A stretch of 64,000 nucleotides of DNA from Sycon ciliatum (lineage: Eukaryota > Porifera > Calcarea > Leucosolenida > Sycettidae), in NCBI RefSeq assembly GCF_964019385.1, contig NC_088644.1, positions 38,905,149-38,969,148 of the forward strand. The letters run 5' to 3'. Below, one piece after another: positions 63,669 through 64,000 of this stretch (positions are counted from its first letter, which is position 1; every line of letters begins with the position of its first letter). A program made the translations under genes and the position numbers. A model generated the notes under the pieces. The model made no database searches, was not told where the DNA came from, and saw only the letters and a list, made by a program, of their open reading frames with translations.

Positions 63669-64000
63669 GAGGCGGGAGTCAAGGTAGACAAAGGAAATCA
63701 TGTGTGGGGGTAGAAAGATCCTCCAGGCATTGTCTATTTCTCTCAATTATTTTTCATTTGTAGAGAGGGTCACCAATCTTCCTAATATTCGGTAGAAGGA
63801 GTAGTGATTATGCAACATTCCACTTTAGGACAGGACATTGTCTGTCGATACAGTTTTCATTTTCACCTCCATCATAGCAATGAACTTTTTAAAATATTGT
63901 TGAGCTCAGGGATGGTTGGTTGTGTTTATTTGAATTCGCAAACCGAACGGACTGAACATGTCCAATGACAAGGAAGCGAATGAAGTCCAAATAACCCAGG

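Overview
This is eukaryotic, animal nuclear DNA. It shows multi-exon genes with GT-AG introns in all phases, microsatellites, non-LTR retrotransposons, tRNA-derived SINEs and many MITEs. Two conserved genes point to an animal: a homologue of the meiotic recombination factor HSF2BP/MEILB2 and a SIX-class homeobox gene. Secreted CUB and collagen-like proteins agree. Frequent ACATGT runs and hammerhead-ribozyme retroelements fit a marine or basal invertebrate. I cannot name the phylum from the sequence.

Layout. 0.1-5.8 kb (+): 3' part of the HSF2BP homologue (7 exons), with an intronic tRNA-derived SINE upstream, a young non-autonomous LTR element and a 130-bp (CA)n. 5.8-11.5 kb: no confident gene, but a MITE, a 290-bp (CT)n and two hammerhead-ribozyme retroelements. 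11.5-15.2 kb (+): a secreted CUB-domain protein. 16.4-21.3 kb (-): an uncharacterised 732-residue protein. 23-30 kb: a deeply nested transposon cluster (CR1-like LINEs on both strands, a hAT-like element with exact 8-bp TSD, a SINE carrying a perfect 111-bp palindrome). 30.3-31.3 kb: a long-TIR element with an acidic ORF. 34.1-38.4 kb (-): a nearly complete LINE with intact ORF2. 39.8-49.6 kb (+): a second secreted CUB protein with a collagen-like segment; its third intron holds a 38-copy, 62-bp satellite. 50.7-53.2 kb (-): the SIX homeobox gene. 53.2-64 kb: no gene I can support, but a perfect hairpin, a tandem dimer of the second hammerhead family, a SINE fragment and a (GA)n.

How the genes relate. 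The two CUB genes are the only clear local gene family. Both have a signal-peptide exon ending in phase 2, a CUB exon running from phase 2 to phase 1, basic processing sites, then an amphipathic helix followed by a Cys cluster. They look like dispersed tandem paralogues. HSF2BP (meiosis), SIX (development) and the 732-aa gene have no evident functional link. All exon joins below were made by eye from splice signals and reading phase; in the five gene models the phases agree throughout.

The most striking content is the small hammerhead-ribozyme elements: a 226-bp-period dimer with an 8-9 bp TSD at 9.76-10.14 kb, and a second family at 10.18-10.61 kb and 60.55-61.38 kb (441-bp period).
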